Translations under genes and position numbers: made by a program | Assembly: GCA_003443635.1 (NCBI GenBank) | Contig: CP031964.1 | Coordinates: 590,321-654,320 of the forward strand | From: Flavobacteriaceae bacterium | GTDB lineage: Bacteria; Bacteroidota; Bacteroidia; Flavobacteriales; Flavobacteriaceae | Length of the DNA stretch: 64,000 nucleotides | Direction: 5' to 3' | Notes under the pieces: model-generated | Told to the model about the DNA's origin: nothing | The model's input: the letters and a program-made list of their open reading frames with translations, nothing else | Databases searched by the model: none | In this document: in pieces, positions 17,696-27,779 of the stretch | How positions within the stretch are numbered: the stretch's first letter is position 1 | Layout of the letters: every line of letters begins with the position of its first letter

Positions 17696-17703
17696 TACAT
17701 TTG
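17696..17703 (+). promoter_or_regulatory. -7 box before small membrane protein
   Basis: TACATTTG matches TAnnTTTG exactly, 28 bases upstream of the ATG at 17732 and downstream of the pgi stop. It gives the small membrane gene its own promoter; a -33 TTG at the expected distance is not clear. Confidence 0.5.
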
Positions 17704-17731
17704 TTTTACTAAAACTAAACACTATAAGCTT

Positions 17732-18169
17732 ATGGAAATTGTAAAAAACCTACATTCATACTGGGCGTACCTTGTTCTTTTAATATTAGTTATTACTGCT
17801 GTAAATAGCTTAATAAAAGTATCTGGCGGAAAAGAATACGGGGCTAAAGATTTTCGATTAGCATTGTTTACACTAATAGTTACACACATACAACTCTTAA
17901 TTGCACTTATACTATATGTTACATCACCATTGTTAAGTGCTTTTGGAGAACTTGGAATGGGTGGAGTAATGAAAAACTCTGCAATACGCCTTTTATTAAT
18001 AGAACACCCGCTAATTAATATAATAGCGATCGCATTAATTACGATAGGTTACTCTAAACATAAAAAGAAATTAACTTCGGCAAGTAAGTTTAAAATGATA
18101 GCTATATTTTATACAATAGCATTACTCTTGTTTTTATCAAGAATACCTTGGACCAACTGGTTTAATTAA
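17732..18169 (+). CDS. Small four-helix membrane protein, conserved in flavobacteria
   Basis: 145-residue integral membrane protein with four hydrophobic segments (about residues 11-28, 43-66, 85-105 and 120-140). A histidine opens the first segment (NLHSYWAYLVLL), His51 lies in the second (VTHIQLLIALIL), and another (EHPLINIIAIA) starts the third, a pattern seen in small b-type-heme-like membrane proteins. Heme binding is only a guess. Its own -7 box lies upstream and a perfect terminator follows immediately. I recognise the type from flavobacterial genomes but not a defined function. Confidence 0.75.
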   Translation: MEIVKNLHSYWAYLVLLILVITAVNSLIKVSGGKEYGAKDFRLALFTLIVTHIQLLIALILYVTSPLLSAFGELGMGGVMKNSAIRLLLIEHPLINIIAIALITIGYSKHKKKLTSASKFKMIAIFYTIALLLFLSRIPWTNWFN

Positions 18170-18172
18170 TAT

Positions 18173-18202
18173 AAAAAAGCAACTCAATTGAGTTGCTTTT
18201 TT
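18173..18202. terminator. Bidirectional terminator
   Basis: Perfect palindromic stem AAAAAAGCAACTCAA and TTGAGTTGCTTTTTT with no loop spacer, between convergent genes. The A-run and T-run on either side make it work on both strands. It reaches the stop codon of the endonuclease gene at 18201. Confidence 0.9.
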
Positions 18203-19253
18203 AGTTTTTAACTTCTTTTATTAAATAAATATAAACAGGAAAGTGATCACTATATCCATTAGTAAAACTACCATCTGCAAAGCTTCGAAAAGGATAACCT
18301 TTAAAACGTCCTTTTGAGTTAATTAAATAATTTGCATTAAAAATTCCAGCTCTATAATACCTGAATGATGAATAATCTTTTTCGAGTAAAGGTTTTGTGA
18401 TCATTATCTGATCAAATAAACTCCAACTGTCTCGAAATGCATTAGATCCAATTCCTTTTTTTGAAAACCTCTCCATTGGATTATAGATGCCTTTAAAAGG
18501 AACATTCTTTTTGTCAGATTTAGTTTTTAAAATGTCTTTGACGCTTGTATTAGTTGGATTGTCATTTAAATCACCCATGATAAAAATTTTAGCATAAGGA
18601 TTTATAGATTGAAGAGAGTCAATAATTCTTTTATTGAGTTTTGCTGCAGCTATTCGTTTCGGTTTGCTTCTTTCCTCTCCCCCTCGTCGAGATGGCCAAT
18701 GATTAATAAGTATATGTATTAACTCGTTTTCTAGCTTACCAGAAACAAGTAATTGATCTCTCGTATAGATTCGGTTTTTAGTATTTTCTTCATAGATTTT
18801 TAATTCGTATTTACTTATATGTGTTGGAGTGAATAATAGCTTTTGGTAAAGTAAAGCAACGTCTATGCCTCTTATATCTGGTGAATCAAAATGAACAATT
18901 CCATAATTTTTTTTAATCAAATAAAAATTATTCGCTAAATCTTCTAAAACAATTCGGTTTTCAATTTCTGCTAAACCAATAATTACAGGGCTATTTTTAG
19001 AAATATTGCTTCCAATTTCAGAGATAACACGAGATATATTATTAATTTTTTTTGAATATACATTAGCTCGATTGTTTTTTAATTCCATTATAGGGCTAGA
19101 TTCATCAAACTTAAGTGGATCGTTTATGGTGTCAAATAAATTTTCAACATTATAAAAAGCAATAGTATGTACTCTAAACTTTTTATTGTTTTGAGTGTTT
19201 GCAATAGAAATATTTAAAAATAAAAGAATGAATATTAAGGTTAAATATCTCAT
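18201..19253 (-). CDS. Exported endonuclease/exonuclease/phosphatase-family protein
   Basis: DNase I-like fold enzyme. I chose ATG at 19253 (350 codons), giving a signal peptide MRYLTLIFILLFLNISIANTQ; an ATG at 19274 adds seven residues. Family motifs in order: FYNVENLFDT (metal-site Asn), GLAEIENR (catalytic Glu), HWPSRRGG, FIMGDLNDNP (Asp/Asn pair), FDQIMIT and YSDHFPVYI (catalytic Asp-His). Export implies it acts on extracellular or periplasmic nucleic acid, or on a phosphoester. It is divergent from a TonB receptor followed by a DUF5689 lipoprotein, a grouping that suggests surface digestion and uptake. The substrate is inferred. Confidence 0.88.
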   Translation of the reverse strand: MRYLTLIFILLFLNISIANTQNNKKFRVHTIAFYNVENLFDTINDPLKFDESSPIMELKNNRANVYSKKINNISRVISEIGSNISKNSPVIIGLAEIENRIVLEDLANNFYLIKKNYGIVHFDSPDIRGIDVALLYQKLLFTPTHISKYELKIYEENTKNRIYTRDQLLVSGKLENELIHILINHWPSRRGGEERSKPKRIAAAKLNKRIIDSLQSINPYAKIFIMGDLNDNPTNTSVKDILKTKSDKKNVPFKGIYNPMERFSKKGIGSNAFRDSWSLFDQIMITKPLLEKDYSSFRYYRAGIFNANYLINSKGRFKGYPFRSFADGSFTNGYSDHFPVYIYLIKEVKN

Positions 19254-19435
19254 ATAGTGTGTAATAAAATTCATTAAATTTTACATAAAAGTAGGAATTA
19301 TTCTATAAATAATATAACTTGCATTACTTAATAGCTAATAATTAGTGCTTTACGAATTAATTTTTAAAAATAAATTAAAAGATGAAGTACTAGGATAATA
19401 GTTGTTTTTAAGCACTAACCAACATCAATTAGAAA

Positions 19436-22276
19436 ATGAAAAGACATATAGTTGTTTTTTTACTTGGATTAGTTTCTACATTTTCAATTTCTGCACAAAG
19501 ACCCCTTATAAAAGGGAGTATTAAAGATGCTTCATCCCATAAACCAATTTCAGAAGCAACAGTTATTATTGAGAACACATATTTTTCAATTCAAACAAAT
19601 GTTTTTGGAGAGTTTGTTTTTTTATATGGCATTCCATTAGGAGAGCAAATTTTAAAAATATCTAAAGAAGGATATGTAACAAAACGATACCCTATTGTTG
19701 TTAATAAAGGTAGAACAATAAATCTTACAGATATAACTTTAGAATATGATTTAAGTGATCAATCAAATTCATTTATTCTAACACTTTCTGATGATGAACT
19801 CAACTCAGAAGATGGATTTATAGACAACATTTCTGGTCTTTTGCAATCGTCAAGAGATGTATTTTTAAATGCAGCAGCTTTCGATTTCAGTACGACATTT
19901 TTTAGACCTAGAGGATTAGATAATGCTAATGGAAAAATACTTATTAATGGTGTCGAAATGAATAAACAGTTTAATGGAAGGCCTCAATGGAGCAATTGGG
20001 GAGGGTTAAATGATGTGTTGCGTAATCAAGAGTTTACAATGGGTTTTTCTGCAAATGAGTATAATTTTGGTGATATAGCTGGAACTACAAATATTATAAT
20101 GCGAGCTACTAAATATCGTAAAGGCGGACGTTTTTCTTCTGCTGGTGCAAACAGATCATACCAAGGAAGATTAATGGCGAGTTATAATTCAGGGATATTA
20201 AAAAAAGGCTGGGCGTATTCAGTTTTAATATCACGACGTTTTGGAGAACAAGGTTTTATTGAAGGAACATTGTATGATGCTAACTCATTTTTTGCTAGTG
20301 TAGAAAAACAAATTAATAATAAACATAGTCTAAATTTTCTAGGAATTTATGCTAAAAATAGAAGAGGACGTTCGACAGCATTAACTGATGAATTATTTGA
20401 ATTAAAAGGGAGAGATTATAATCCTTTTTGGGGAATACAAGACGGTGAAGTTAGAAATACTCGTGTTAGAGAAATTGAAGAGCCTATTTTTATGCTGAGC
20501 CATTTTTGGGAAACATCTTCAAAAACAACATTAAATACAAATATAAGTTATCAATTTGGGAAAATAGGAAACACTAGAGTAGATAGTGGAGGAGCCCAGT
20601 TATTTACAGATCAAAACGGGGATGAAGCGTTTTTTGGAGGAGCAAGAAACCCAAATCCATCTTATTATCAAAACCTACCGAGTTTTTTCTTGCAAGATTC
20701 AAATCCATCTCCTCTAGATTTTCAAAATGCATTTTTAGCCGAACAACAATTAATTAATGATGGGCAGTTTGATTTTGAAACGTTATATAGATCAAACACA
20801 ATACAATCTAAAGCAGGTAATAATGCTACATTCATAATTCAGGAAGATAGAAATGATGATATACAATTATCTGTTAATTCTATTTTGAACTCTAAATTAA
20901 CAGATCAAGTCATATTAAATGCATCAGTAAATTACAGAAAATTAAAAAGTGAAAATTTTGCGAATGTAAAAGATCTTTTGGGAAGCACAGGGTATTTAGA
21001 TGTTGATAATTTTGTTGAGGATGATATCAATATAACGCTAGGAGATATAGCACAAAGTGATTTGCGAAATCGAAATAGAATTGTCACAAAAGGTGATCGC
21101 TATAAATATAATTATAAAATTGATGCTAATGTTTTAAATGTGTTCATACAAGCACAGTTTAAATATAATAAAATAGATTTTTATTTAGGAATGAGTATGT
21201 CTCAAACTGATTACCAAAGAAATGGATTATTTGAAAATGGGAATTTCCCAGGCAATACATCTTTTGGTAAAAGTGAGAAACTTAACTTTTTTGATTTTGG
21301 TGTTAAAACGGGAGTTACATATAAGCTATCTGGACAACATGTACTTAACTTCAATGGTGGATATGTTACTAAAGCACCTATTATTCGGAATTCATTTAGT
21401 AATGCGAGGCAGAATAATAATATTGTTACTGGGCTGGTAAGTGAAAAAATACAATCATTTGATACAAGTTATCTTTTCAGGTCACCAACCATTAAAGCTC
21501 GATTAACAGGATATTATGTGGAATTTAAAGATGGTACAGATGTTTCATTCTTTTTTACTGAAGATTTAGCAGGATTAGGAATTCAAGGTGATGCTTTTGT
21601 TCAAGAAGTTTTGACTAATATTGAACGGCAAAATGTTGGTTTAGAACTAGGTGTTGAATCGCAAATAACACCAACAATTAAACTAAAAGCAGTTGCAGCC
21701 TTTGGGCAAAATATATATAACAATAATCCTAATCTATATTTGACAAGTGATGATTTCAAAGGAGAATTGCGTTTTGGAGATGGTAAAACTAATTTAAAGA
21801 ACTTGCATGTAGCTGGTGGCCCCGAGCGTGCATATCAATTAGGATTTGAATATCGTGATCCAGATTTTTGGAATATAGGTGTTACTACCAATTATTTTTC
21901 AAATGCTTATATAGACCCTAGTGCTTTAGCTAGATCTCAAAACTTTATTTTAGATTTTGACGGATTACCGATTAATAATTTTGATGAAGATATAGCTAAG
22001 AACCTTTTAAAACAGGAAGAGCTTAACGAATACATGTTAGTAAATATAACGGGAGGGAAATCGTGGCGATTAGGAAATTATTTTATTGGATTCTTCGCAA
22101 CGATTAATAATGTTTTAAATGAAGAATATAGAACAGGTGGCTTTGAACAATCTAGGTTAGCAAATTACACTCGATTACAAGAAGATCAATCGCGTATTAA
22201 TGGTCCAATTTTTGGCAACCGCTACTTTTTTGGAAATGGAACGACCTATTATATCAATGTATATCTAAGATTTTAA
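19436..22276 (+). CDS. TonB-dependent outer-membrane receptor with CarboxypepD_reg-like domain
   Basis: 946 residues. A signal peptide (MKRHIVVFLLGLVSTFSISAQ) precedes a carboxypeptidase-regulatory-like beta domain (KGSIKDASSHKPISEATVIIE, residues 27-110), a plug domain (FSTTFFRPRGLDNANGKILING near 150-240) and a long barrel ending in YYINVYLRF. It imports a ligand across the outer membrane with TonB energy. It is followed after 16 bases by the DUF5689 lipoprotein and then by an Ig-like lipoprotein, and is divergent from an exported nuclease-fold protein. No SusD is present, so this is not a standard glycan locus; a nucleic-acid or phosphoester ligand is a reasonable guess. Confidence 0.9.
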   Translation: MKRHIVVFLLGLVSTFSISAQRPLIKGSIKDASSHKPISEATVIIENTYFSIQTNVFGEFVFLYGIPLGEQILKISKEGYVTKRYPIVVNKGRTINLTDITLEYDLSDQSNSFILTLSDDELNSEDGFIDNISGLLQSSRDVFLNAAAFDFSTTFFRPRGLDNANGKILINGVEMNKQFNGRPQWSNWGGLNDVLRNQEFTMGFSANEYNFGDIAGTTNIIMRATKYRKGGRFSSAGANRSYQGRLMASYNSGILKKGWAYSVLISRRFGEQGFIEGTLYDANSFFASVEKQINNKHSLNFLGIYAKNRRGRSTALTDELFELKGRDYNPFWGIQDGEVRNTRVREIEEPIFMLSHFWETSSKTTLNTNISYQFGKIGNTRVDSGGAQLFTDQNGDEAFFGGARNPNPSYYQNLPSFFLQDSNPSPLDFQNAFLAEQQLINDGQFDFETLYRSNTIQSKAGNNATFIIQEDRNDDIQLSVNSILNSKLTDQVILNASVNYRKLKSENFANVKDLLGSTGYLDVDNFVEDDINITLGDIAQSDLRNRNRIVTKGDRYKYNYKIDANVLNVFIQAQFKYNKIDFYLGMSMSQTDYQRNGLFENGNFPGNTSFGKSEKLNFFDFGVKTGVTYKLSGQHVLNFNGGYVTKAPIIRNSFSNARQNNNIVTGLVSEKIQSFDTSYLFRSPTIKARLTGYYVEFKDGTDVSFFFTEDLAGLGIQGDAFVQEVLTNIERQNVGLELGVESQITPTIKLKAVAAFGQNIYNNNPNLYLTSDDFKGELRFGDGKTNLKNLHVAGGPERAYQLGFEYRDPDFWNIGVTTNYFSNAYIDPSALARSQNFILDFDGLPINNFDEDIAKNLLKQEELNEYMLVNITGGKSWRLGNYFIGFFATINNVLNEEYRTGGFEQSRLANYTRLQEDQSRINGPIFGNRYFFGNGTTYYINVYLRF

Positions 22277-22292
22277 TAATGCAATTAATATT

Positions 22293-23720
22293 ATGAAAAC
22301 AAATAGATTAAAAAATGTAATATTGATAAAAGTAATAGTATTAATTACTATTTCTTGTATACAAGATGATAATTTTAATATTCCAGATTTAATTTTTGAA
22401 GAACCAATAATTAACGGAAATGTAATAACAATTGACGCAATTGCAGGGATGTTAGCTCAAGCACAAAATAATGGAGATGACACATTTACATTTGAAGACA
22501 CTAATACATATATTTCAGGATATGTGATTTCTAGTGATGAAGCTGGAAACTTTTTTGAAGAATTAATAATCCAAGATGTACTAGAAAATCCAACAAGAGG
22601 GATTAAATTACTTATAGATATTAATCCGTTGTTTGCGAGATATGAAATAGGTAGAAAATTATTTGTCAAACTAGATGGATTAACAATAGGAACTACAAAT
22701 GGAGTCTTCACTATTGGTGTTAGAGATGGAAATACTATAGGGCAGATAGCAGCTTCACTCGAAAATGAAGTTATTCAACGCTCAACTGAAAGGGGAGAAT
22801 TAGTACCTTTAACAATAGAATTAGATAGATTGAACAATAATCTCACAAATTTATATGTCACTTTGCAAAATGCACAATTTAATCGCTCAGAAGTGCTAGA
22901 CTTAAACCCATTGACTTATGCTTCAGAACCTACAGATCAGTTCGATGGAGAACGGGTTTTAGAAAGTTGTAATAGTAATCTCCCTATTGTGTTTAGCACG
23001 AGTACTTTTGCGGATTTTAGAGGTTTAGAATTACCAGCACAAAGTGGAACAATTAATGGGGTTTTAACTAAAAACTTTTTTGGAGACACATTTAATTTTG
23101 TTGTAAACACACCTTCAGATGTGAATTTTGAAAACCCAGAGCGTTGTGACTCTATAGAAATAGATTGCGGTTTAACAGATACTCAAGGCACAGTTAATCT
23201 TTTTGAAGATAATTTTGAAAATCAGCGTACACGACAACGAATCTCGGGTAATGGCTGGACCAATTTTATACAGGAAGGAACTGAAGCTTTTGAAGCGTTT
23301 AGGTCTAGTGGAGCAAGCCCATCATTAGGGATTTCTGCAAGAATAGGATCTCGTAACTCAGGTGATGTAAGTTCTATTGCTTGGTTAATTACACCAAGAA
23401 TAGATTTAGATGCTCAAGATGGGGAGACATTACGTTTTATGACTTCTAATAGCTTTGCTAATGAAAGCAATTTAGAGTTATTATTCTCTACAGACTGGGA
23501 TGGTATAGAAGCTAGTATTACAAATGCAACTTGGATTAACTTACCATCTGCATTCATTGTAGGAGATAATGATTTTTTTGGAGATTGGTTTGATTCTGGT
23601 GTTGTAAATTTATCTTGTATTGAAGGAATGGCTTATATTGCATTTAGATATACAGGGAATGGAGACTCTGCTTTTAATGGAATTTATGAGTTGGATGAAA
23701 TTATTATTAATAGTTTATAG
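22293..23720 (+). CDS. DUF5689 lipoprotein with choice-of-anchor-J-like domain
   Basis: 475-residue surface lipoprotein: hydrophobic N-terminus with lipobox ITISC (Cys near 22). The DUF5689 region follows at about 45-285 (FEDTNTYISGYVISSDEAGNFFEELIIQD, GIKLLID, VFTIGVRDGNTIG), an OB-like beta domain often beside secreted nucleases. The C-terminal part, about 310-475 (FEDNFENQ, WLITPRIDLDAQDGETLRF, YIAFRYTGN), is a jelly-roll of the choice-of-anchor J/cleaved-adhesin type that usually binds a surface ligand. It is tightly linked to the TonB receptor (16 bases). It probably captures ligand for the receptor; this is inference. Confidence 0.82.
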   Translation: MKTNRLKNVILIKVIVLITISCIQDDNFNIPDLIFEEPIINGNVITIDAIAGMLAQAQNNGDDTFTFEDTNTYISGYVISSDEAGNFFEELIIQDVLENPTRGIKLLIDINPLFARYEIGRKLFVKLDGLTIGTTNGVFTIGVRDGNTIGQIAASLENEVIQRSTERGELVPLTIELDRLNNNLTNLYVTLQNAQFNRSEVLDLNPLTYASEPTDQFDGERVLESCNSNLPIVFSTSTFADFRGLELPAQSGTINGVLTKNFFGDTFNFVVNTPSDVNFENPERCDSIEIDCGLTDTQGTVNLFEDNFENQRTRQRISGNGWTNFIQEGTEAFEAFRSSGASPSLGISARIGSRNSGDVSSIAWLITPRIDLDAQDGETLRFMTSNSFANESNLELLFSTDWDGIEASITNATWINLPSAFIVGDNDFFGDWFDSGVVNLSCIEGMAYIAFRYTGNGDSAFNGIYELDEIIINSL

Positions 23721-23831
23721 CTTTAAACACTTACTTGAGTAAGAATTATGTTAAAACTTTATCAGAATTATGAGGTGACTAATAAATGTTATTAGTTTAC
23801 AATAAATATTAATCTTTTATTTACAAAACTG

Positions 23832-25985
23832 ATGAACAAAATTTTACTTTTATTTTTACTTATTTTAGTGTATTCCTGTAGCAGCGATGATCCAGATCCA
23901 GATATAATTGCACCTACCAATGTCGTTTTTACATTAAATAGCTTATCGACAGATACTACTCAGCCACTTATGATTAGTACCACTCTAGAAATTAATGTAA
24001 GTGCAGATGATGAAATTGGCGTTGCTAAAGTAGAAATTTTTATAGATGGTGTAGAAGTAGCTGAAGATGTTTCAGCTCCTTTTAATCTTACTGTAGATGT
24101 TTCCTCGTTAGAAACAGGAAATCACACCTTAAGAGTTAGTGTTTCGGACGCAGCTGGTAATACAACATCTGTTGAAGAAATTATTTTTGTAGATAATACA
24201 ATGCCATCTATAACAAACGTTTCTATAGAGAATGATCAAATTATAGGAGGAAATGATAATCTACTTACCTTTGATGTTTCGGATGATAATGGAATTGAAA
24301 ATGTAGTAGTATCAATAAATGGAGATAACATATCTGAGATCACTGATGAGGTTTATGAAGTTAATATTGAAACATTAGATCTACAAGACGGGACAAATGA
24401 GATTCAGATTACTGCAACCGATTTAACGGGAAATGTATCTAACCTAACTTTAAATTTTATAGCAGATAATTCTGGACCAGAAATTACGATAAATAGTATT
24501 TCAGAAAATCAAATAATTGATGATATTATTAATTTTAATCCAAGTGTTGATGATGCTTTTTCTGAAGTAGCTTCGTTGGAAGTATTATTAAATGATGAAA
24601 GAATTCAATTTTTTGAAGATATAAATGATTTTTCATTTGAATTTGATCCAGAACTTGTTGCAACTGGAAATAATGTATTCACTTTTATAGCCATTGATGC
24701 TTTAGGAAATTTAAATGAAATAGTGATTAGTACAGAAATATTAAGAATATTAATTAGAGTTAATTTACCTCAAGATTTTGTTCCTAGTGCGGTAATAGAA
24801 TCTTGGATATTTGCATCTAATCCAGATGGAACTCCAATAGTTGCTGAACAAATTTCTGATGCTACAACAGATGTAGTTTTACATGCTCCTGCAGAGTTTA
24901 ATATGACTGATGAATTTATGGTAACTTTTTACGAAGTTGATAATGGAAATTTTAATCGCATTTCGACTTTACAAAACTTCACACGTGTTCTTCCTGGAAC
25001 TATAAATATTAGAGAGCGTAATCAATTCCCTTCTTTTACAGGTACAGATTATAATGTGTCAGGATTTGAAAGTGTCGGTAGTGATGTCATTAATGCTGAA
25101 GGAGTAGATTATTCAGGAAGCCGGCAAACTGATGAAATATTTCATTTAGAGTTAAAACAACCTCAACTAACAAATAATATTTATTTTTACTCTTTTAGTA
25201 ATCCATTTAATGTTAATAGTTATAGTTATCAATTAGTAAATAGACCCATTGCTACTGATTTTTCTATAGAAGATGCTAATTTTAGTACGGTAGATGTAAC
25301 AGTAGAGAATTTTATAATTAATGATGATGGAAATTTTAATTTCCCTATAAATACTTTTATAGATCCAGCGTTAACAATTTTAGGGTTTGAAAATCAAGCG
25401 GATTTAGAAAATAATGTATTTCATGAACTATTTAGGTTTAATATAGGAGCTAACCAAATAGGGACTCCAATTTTATATCCATTAAATAATTCTTTTGCCT
25501 TTTATAGACATCAAGTTAGTTTTGATAATTTTCTAACAGAAAGACTAGGATCTCCATTAAGTGATTATACAAGACCAGATTGGAGTATTGACCCAACCCT
25601 TACCAACAATAATAGTATAATTCTAACTACATCGGGTAGCTCTCATACAGTTGGTAGAGCGTTTTTAAGAAATAATGCTTCTATTCCAGGAAATAACTAT
25701 ACTTGGACATTAGTTTATGACAGTCAGAGTAATAATACAGAAGTGATAATCCCGCAACTTCCAGATGAACTTAGTAGTTTAGCATTCTTTAATTTTTTAG
25801 AAAGTGAATCGCTAGAAATAGAACAAATAGACTTAAGTGGATACGAATCAATACAATCTTATGATGATTATATAGATAGGGTACTTAGAGATAATTTAGA
25901 CTATTTTGAAGTTTCAGATTTTGTAGAAACTATATCTTATAGAAGTTTAGGACGTCAATTTTTATTGTCAGATTTAATTTTTTAA
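23832..25985 (+). CDS. Large surface lipoprotein with bacterial Ig-like repeats
   Basis: 717 residues with a lipoprotein signal (LLFLLILVYSC, Cys near 16, followed by SSDDPDPD; acidic residues after Cys are common for surface-exposed lipoproteins). Three Ig-like repeats occupy about 30-310: FIDGVEVAEDVSAPF, SINGDNISEITDE and LNDERIQFFEDIND mark the equivalent strand in each. The remaining 400 residues are beta-rich with no family I recognise. The gap to the DUF5689 gene is 111 bases and contains no clear terminator. It probably belongs to the same surface module; function unknown. Confidence 0.75.
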   Translation: MNKILLLFLLILVYSCSSDDPDPDIIAPTNVVFTLNSLSTDTTQPLMISTTLEINVSADDEIGVAKVEIFIDGVEVAEDVSAPFNLTVDVSSLETGNHTLRVSVSDAAGNTTSVEEIIFVDNTMPSITNVSIENDQIIGGNDNLLTFDVSDDNGIENVVVSINGDNISEITDEVYEVNIETLDLQDGTNEIQITATDLTGNVSNLTLNFIADNSGPEITINSISENQIIDDIINFNPSVDDAFSEVASLEVLLNDERIQFFEDINDFSFEFDPELVATGNNVFTFIAIDALGNLNEIVISTEILRILIRVNLPQDFVPSAVIESWIFASNPDGTPIVAEQISDATTDVVLHAPAEFNMTDEFMVTFYEVDNGNFNRISTLQNFTRVLPGTINIRERNQFPSFTGTDYNVSGFESVGSDVINAEGVDYSGSRQTDEIFHLELKQPQLTNNIYFYSFSNPFNVNSYSYQLVNRPIATDFSIEDANFSTVDVTVENFIINDDGNFNFPINTFIDPALTILGFENQADLENNVFHELFRFNIGANQIGTPILYPLNNSFAFYRHQVSFDNFLTERLGSPLSDYTRPDWSIDPTLTNNNSIILTTSGSSHTVGRAFLRNNASIPGNNYTWTLVYDSQSNNTEVIIPQLPDELSSLAFFNFLESESLEIEQIDLSGYESIQSYDDYIDRVLRDNLDYFEVSDFVETISYRSLGRQFLLSDLIF

Positions 25986-26000
25986 AAGAAGTTTAAATAT

Positions 26001-26050
26001 TTAAAAAAGGAAGAATGAAGTTATATATAATTTTTTTCTTCCTTTTTTAA
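26001..26050. terminator. Bidirectional terminator
   Basis: Perfect 15-bp stem TTAAAAAAGGAAGAA (26001-26015) with TTCTTCCTTTTTTAA (26036-26050) around a 20-base A/T loop, between the convergent Ig-like lipoprotein and aspartyl protease genes. Confidence 0.8.
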
Positions 26051-26075
26051 TAAATGTAATGTTCTCCAAATAATA

Positions 26076-27245
26076 TTACTTTAACAACCGCTCTAATTTA
26101 AGCTTATAATCTTTAATGGTACCATCCTCTTTTTTAACCTTAAGTGCTAATGTTTCTCCTTTAAGTTGAAACATATCTTTTACAATCCGCATATCTTTTC
26201 CGTTATAGTTATTAATGCTTAAAAGCTCATCACCTTTATCAATGCCTAATTTAGCTACAGGCGAATTTTCTATAATATCTTCAACAATAAAACGATTATT
26301 TTTTTTAATATATGTAAACCCACTATAATTATATTTAAAAGGTCTGTTAATAGATTTATTAGGCTTTAAATACATAGTATTATTATCGTAATCTAATACG
26401 ATCTGAAAGCGATTAATAATTTCAGCGCCTAGTATTCCTGCAATATTTTTTCGAGACAAAACACCATTTTTTGAGCTAGATAAAGTTATAGGTACATCAA
26501 TAAACATAGAATTATTAAAAACTACATTTTTTAAATTTCCAATTAAATCTTCAGACACAGTGGATGTTAAGCCTGAACTCTTTTTATAATAAGTATCACC
26601 AACTTCTTGTTTTAAATTATGTTTATTAACAAAAGGACTTGTTAAAATTAAAGTAGAATTAGCACCACTATCAAACAAAAAATCACCTTTTAATGTAGTT
26701 CCGTTTTTTAAAGTAAAACCAAGAGATACTTTAGGTATTGGTCTTATAGATCTAATCTTTAACTTCGAGTATGTTTCTAATTGAGGAACGGCTTTAATAT
26801 TTGAATATAACTTTAAATGTTGCGAATTAAAATCTAACTGCGTGATAAACTTAGAGATCATATCATAACCTACAATACCATCAATAGGCCTGCCAGAACG
26901 TTCTTTTAGGTGGTTTAAATCAACAATGACAAGAGGTAAATTTTTTAAACTAAATTCACCAAAATTTAGTTTTTGTTTTAGAGCAATATTATAAGTTTCA
27001 TTCCCACTAGCTCCAGTAACTGTCTGTTGATGATTAGATTTTATACCTAATTTTAGAGCAGTACTTTTATCGATAACAGATGAAGAAGCTCCAGTGTCAA
27101 AAACAAAACTTAGTTTTTCTTCACTATCATTTACCGAAACCTGAATATATACCCAACCATCTTCTTCAAATGGGATTTCAAAATCTTGAGAAAAACAAGA
27201 TAAGTTATATAAAACTATAACTATTAAAAAAAGTAATCGTTTCAT
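26076..27245 (-). CDS. Exported retropepsin-like aspartyl protease with PDZ domain
   Basis: 389 residues: signal peptide (MKRLLFLIVIVLYNLSCFSQ), then two retropepsin-like halves. The first has FVFDTGASSSVID near residue 48 and the second FLFDSGANSTLIL near 190, the two catalytic aspartates that single-chain aspartyl proteases need. A C-terminal PDZ domain (about 305-389, VEDIIENSPVAKLGIDKGDELLSING) probably binds substrate termini. Localisation should be periplasmic or surface. It stands alone between a terminator and a divergent cupin gene. The substrate is unknown. Confidence 0.88.
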   Translation of the reverse strand: MKRLLFLIVIVLYNLSCFSQDFEIPFEEDGWVYIQVSVNDSEEKLSFVFDTGASSSVIDKSTALKLGIKSNHQQTVTGASGNETYNIALKQKLNFGEFSLKNLPLVIVDLNHLKERSGRPIDGIVGYDMISKFITQLDFNSQHLKLYSNIKAVPQLETYSKLKIRSIRPIPKVSLGFTLKNGTTLKGDFLFDSGANSTLILTSPFVNKHNLKQEVGDTYYKKSSGLTSTVSEDLIGNLKNVVFNNSMFIDVPITLSSSKNGVLSRKNIAGILGAEIINRFQIVLDYDNNTMYLKPNKSINRPFKYNYSGFTYIKKNNRFIVEDIIENSPVAKLGIDKGDELLSINNYNGKDMRIVKDMFQLKGETLALKVKKEDGTIKDYKLKLERLLK

Positions 27246-27344
27246 TATGTGATTTTTTGATTGAATGGTAATAATAAGAAATTTATAGAATAATTAGAGT
27301 TAACGAATGTTAATAGACTAACAGTAAATAATTTAAATGACTAA

Positions 27345-27352
27345 TAAATTTG
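27345..27352 (+). promoter_or_regulatory. -7 box before cupin gene
   Basis: TAAATTTG matches TAnnTTTG exactly, 80 bases before the chosen cupin start. A -33 TTG at the expected position is not seen, so support is modest. Confidence 0.4.
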
Positions 27353-27431
27353 TGTTTTGTAACAGTTCTTGATCTTGTAAGACCAATAAATGTATTACTC
27401 TTGAATATTGAAAATAAATAAATTTAAACAA

Positions 27432-27779
27432 ATGAAACAATTCATTTACATCGGTATTTATATTTTATTCTTTATAAACGTTGGCTTTGCTCAAGAAAAA
27501 ATAGAAGTAACAGTATTTCAATTAGATTCTTTAATGACCGAATTAAATGAAAATGGTCGCTCTTGGAAAACAGTTTTAAAAAACAAAGATATACTAACAG
27601 GATTGTATATACTTAAAGCGGGGACAAAAGATGAGCAATCACCTCATAAAACAAATGAAGTATATTATGTTGTAAAGGGGAAGGGTAAATTTACAGCAGC
27701 AAATAAAATACAAGATGTAGCAGAAGGTAGTATTCTGTTTATAAAAGCTAATGTCGATCATCATTTTTTTGATATTTAG
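27432..27779 (+). CDS. Small exported cupin-domain protein
   Basis: 115 codons from ATG at 27432, which gives a clean signal peptide (MKQFIYIGIYILFFINVGFAQ); the in-frame ATG at 27408 would add eight polar residues. The single cupin domain shows GTKDEQSPHKTNEVYYVVKGKGKF and the second motif with VDHHFFD, so His and Glu ligands for a metal are present. It is likely a periplasmic metal- or small-ligand-binding protein; the activity cannot be told from sequence. No operon partner. Confidence 0.78.
   Translation: MKQFIYIGIYILFFINVGFAQEKIEVTVFQLDSLMTELNENGRSWKTVLKNKDILTGLYILKAGTKDEQSPHKTNEVYYVVKGKGKFTAANKIQDVAEGSILFIKANVDHHFFDI

Noticed and set aside
27301..27330. TTAAC/GTTAA repeats before the cupin gene as a PHO-type box
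   Set aside because: The spacing is not 11 bp and no TTTG lies at the fixed distance.
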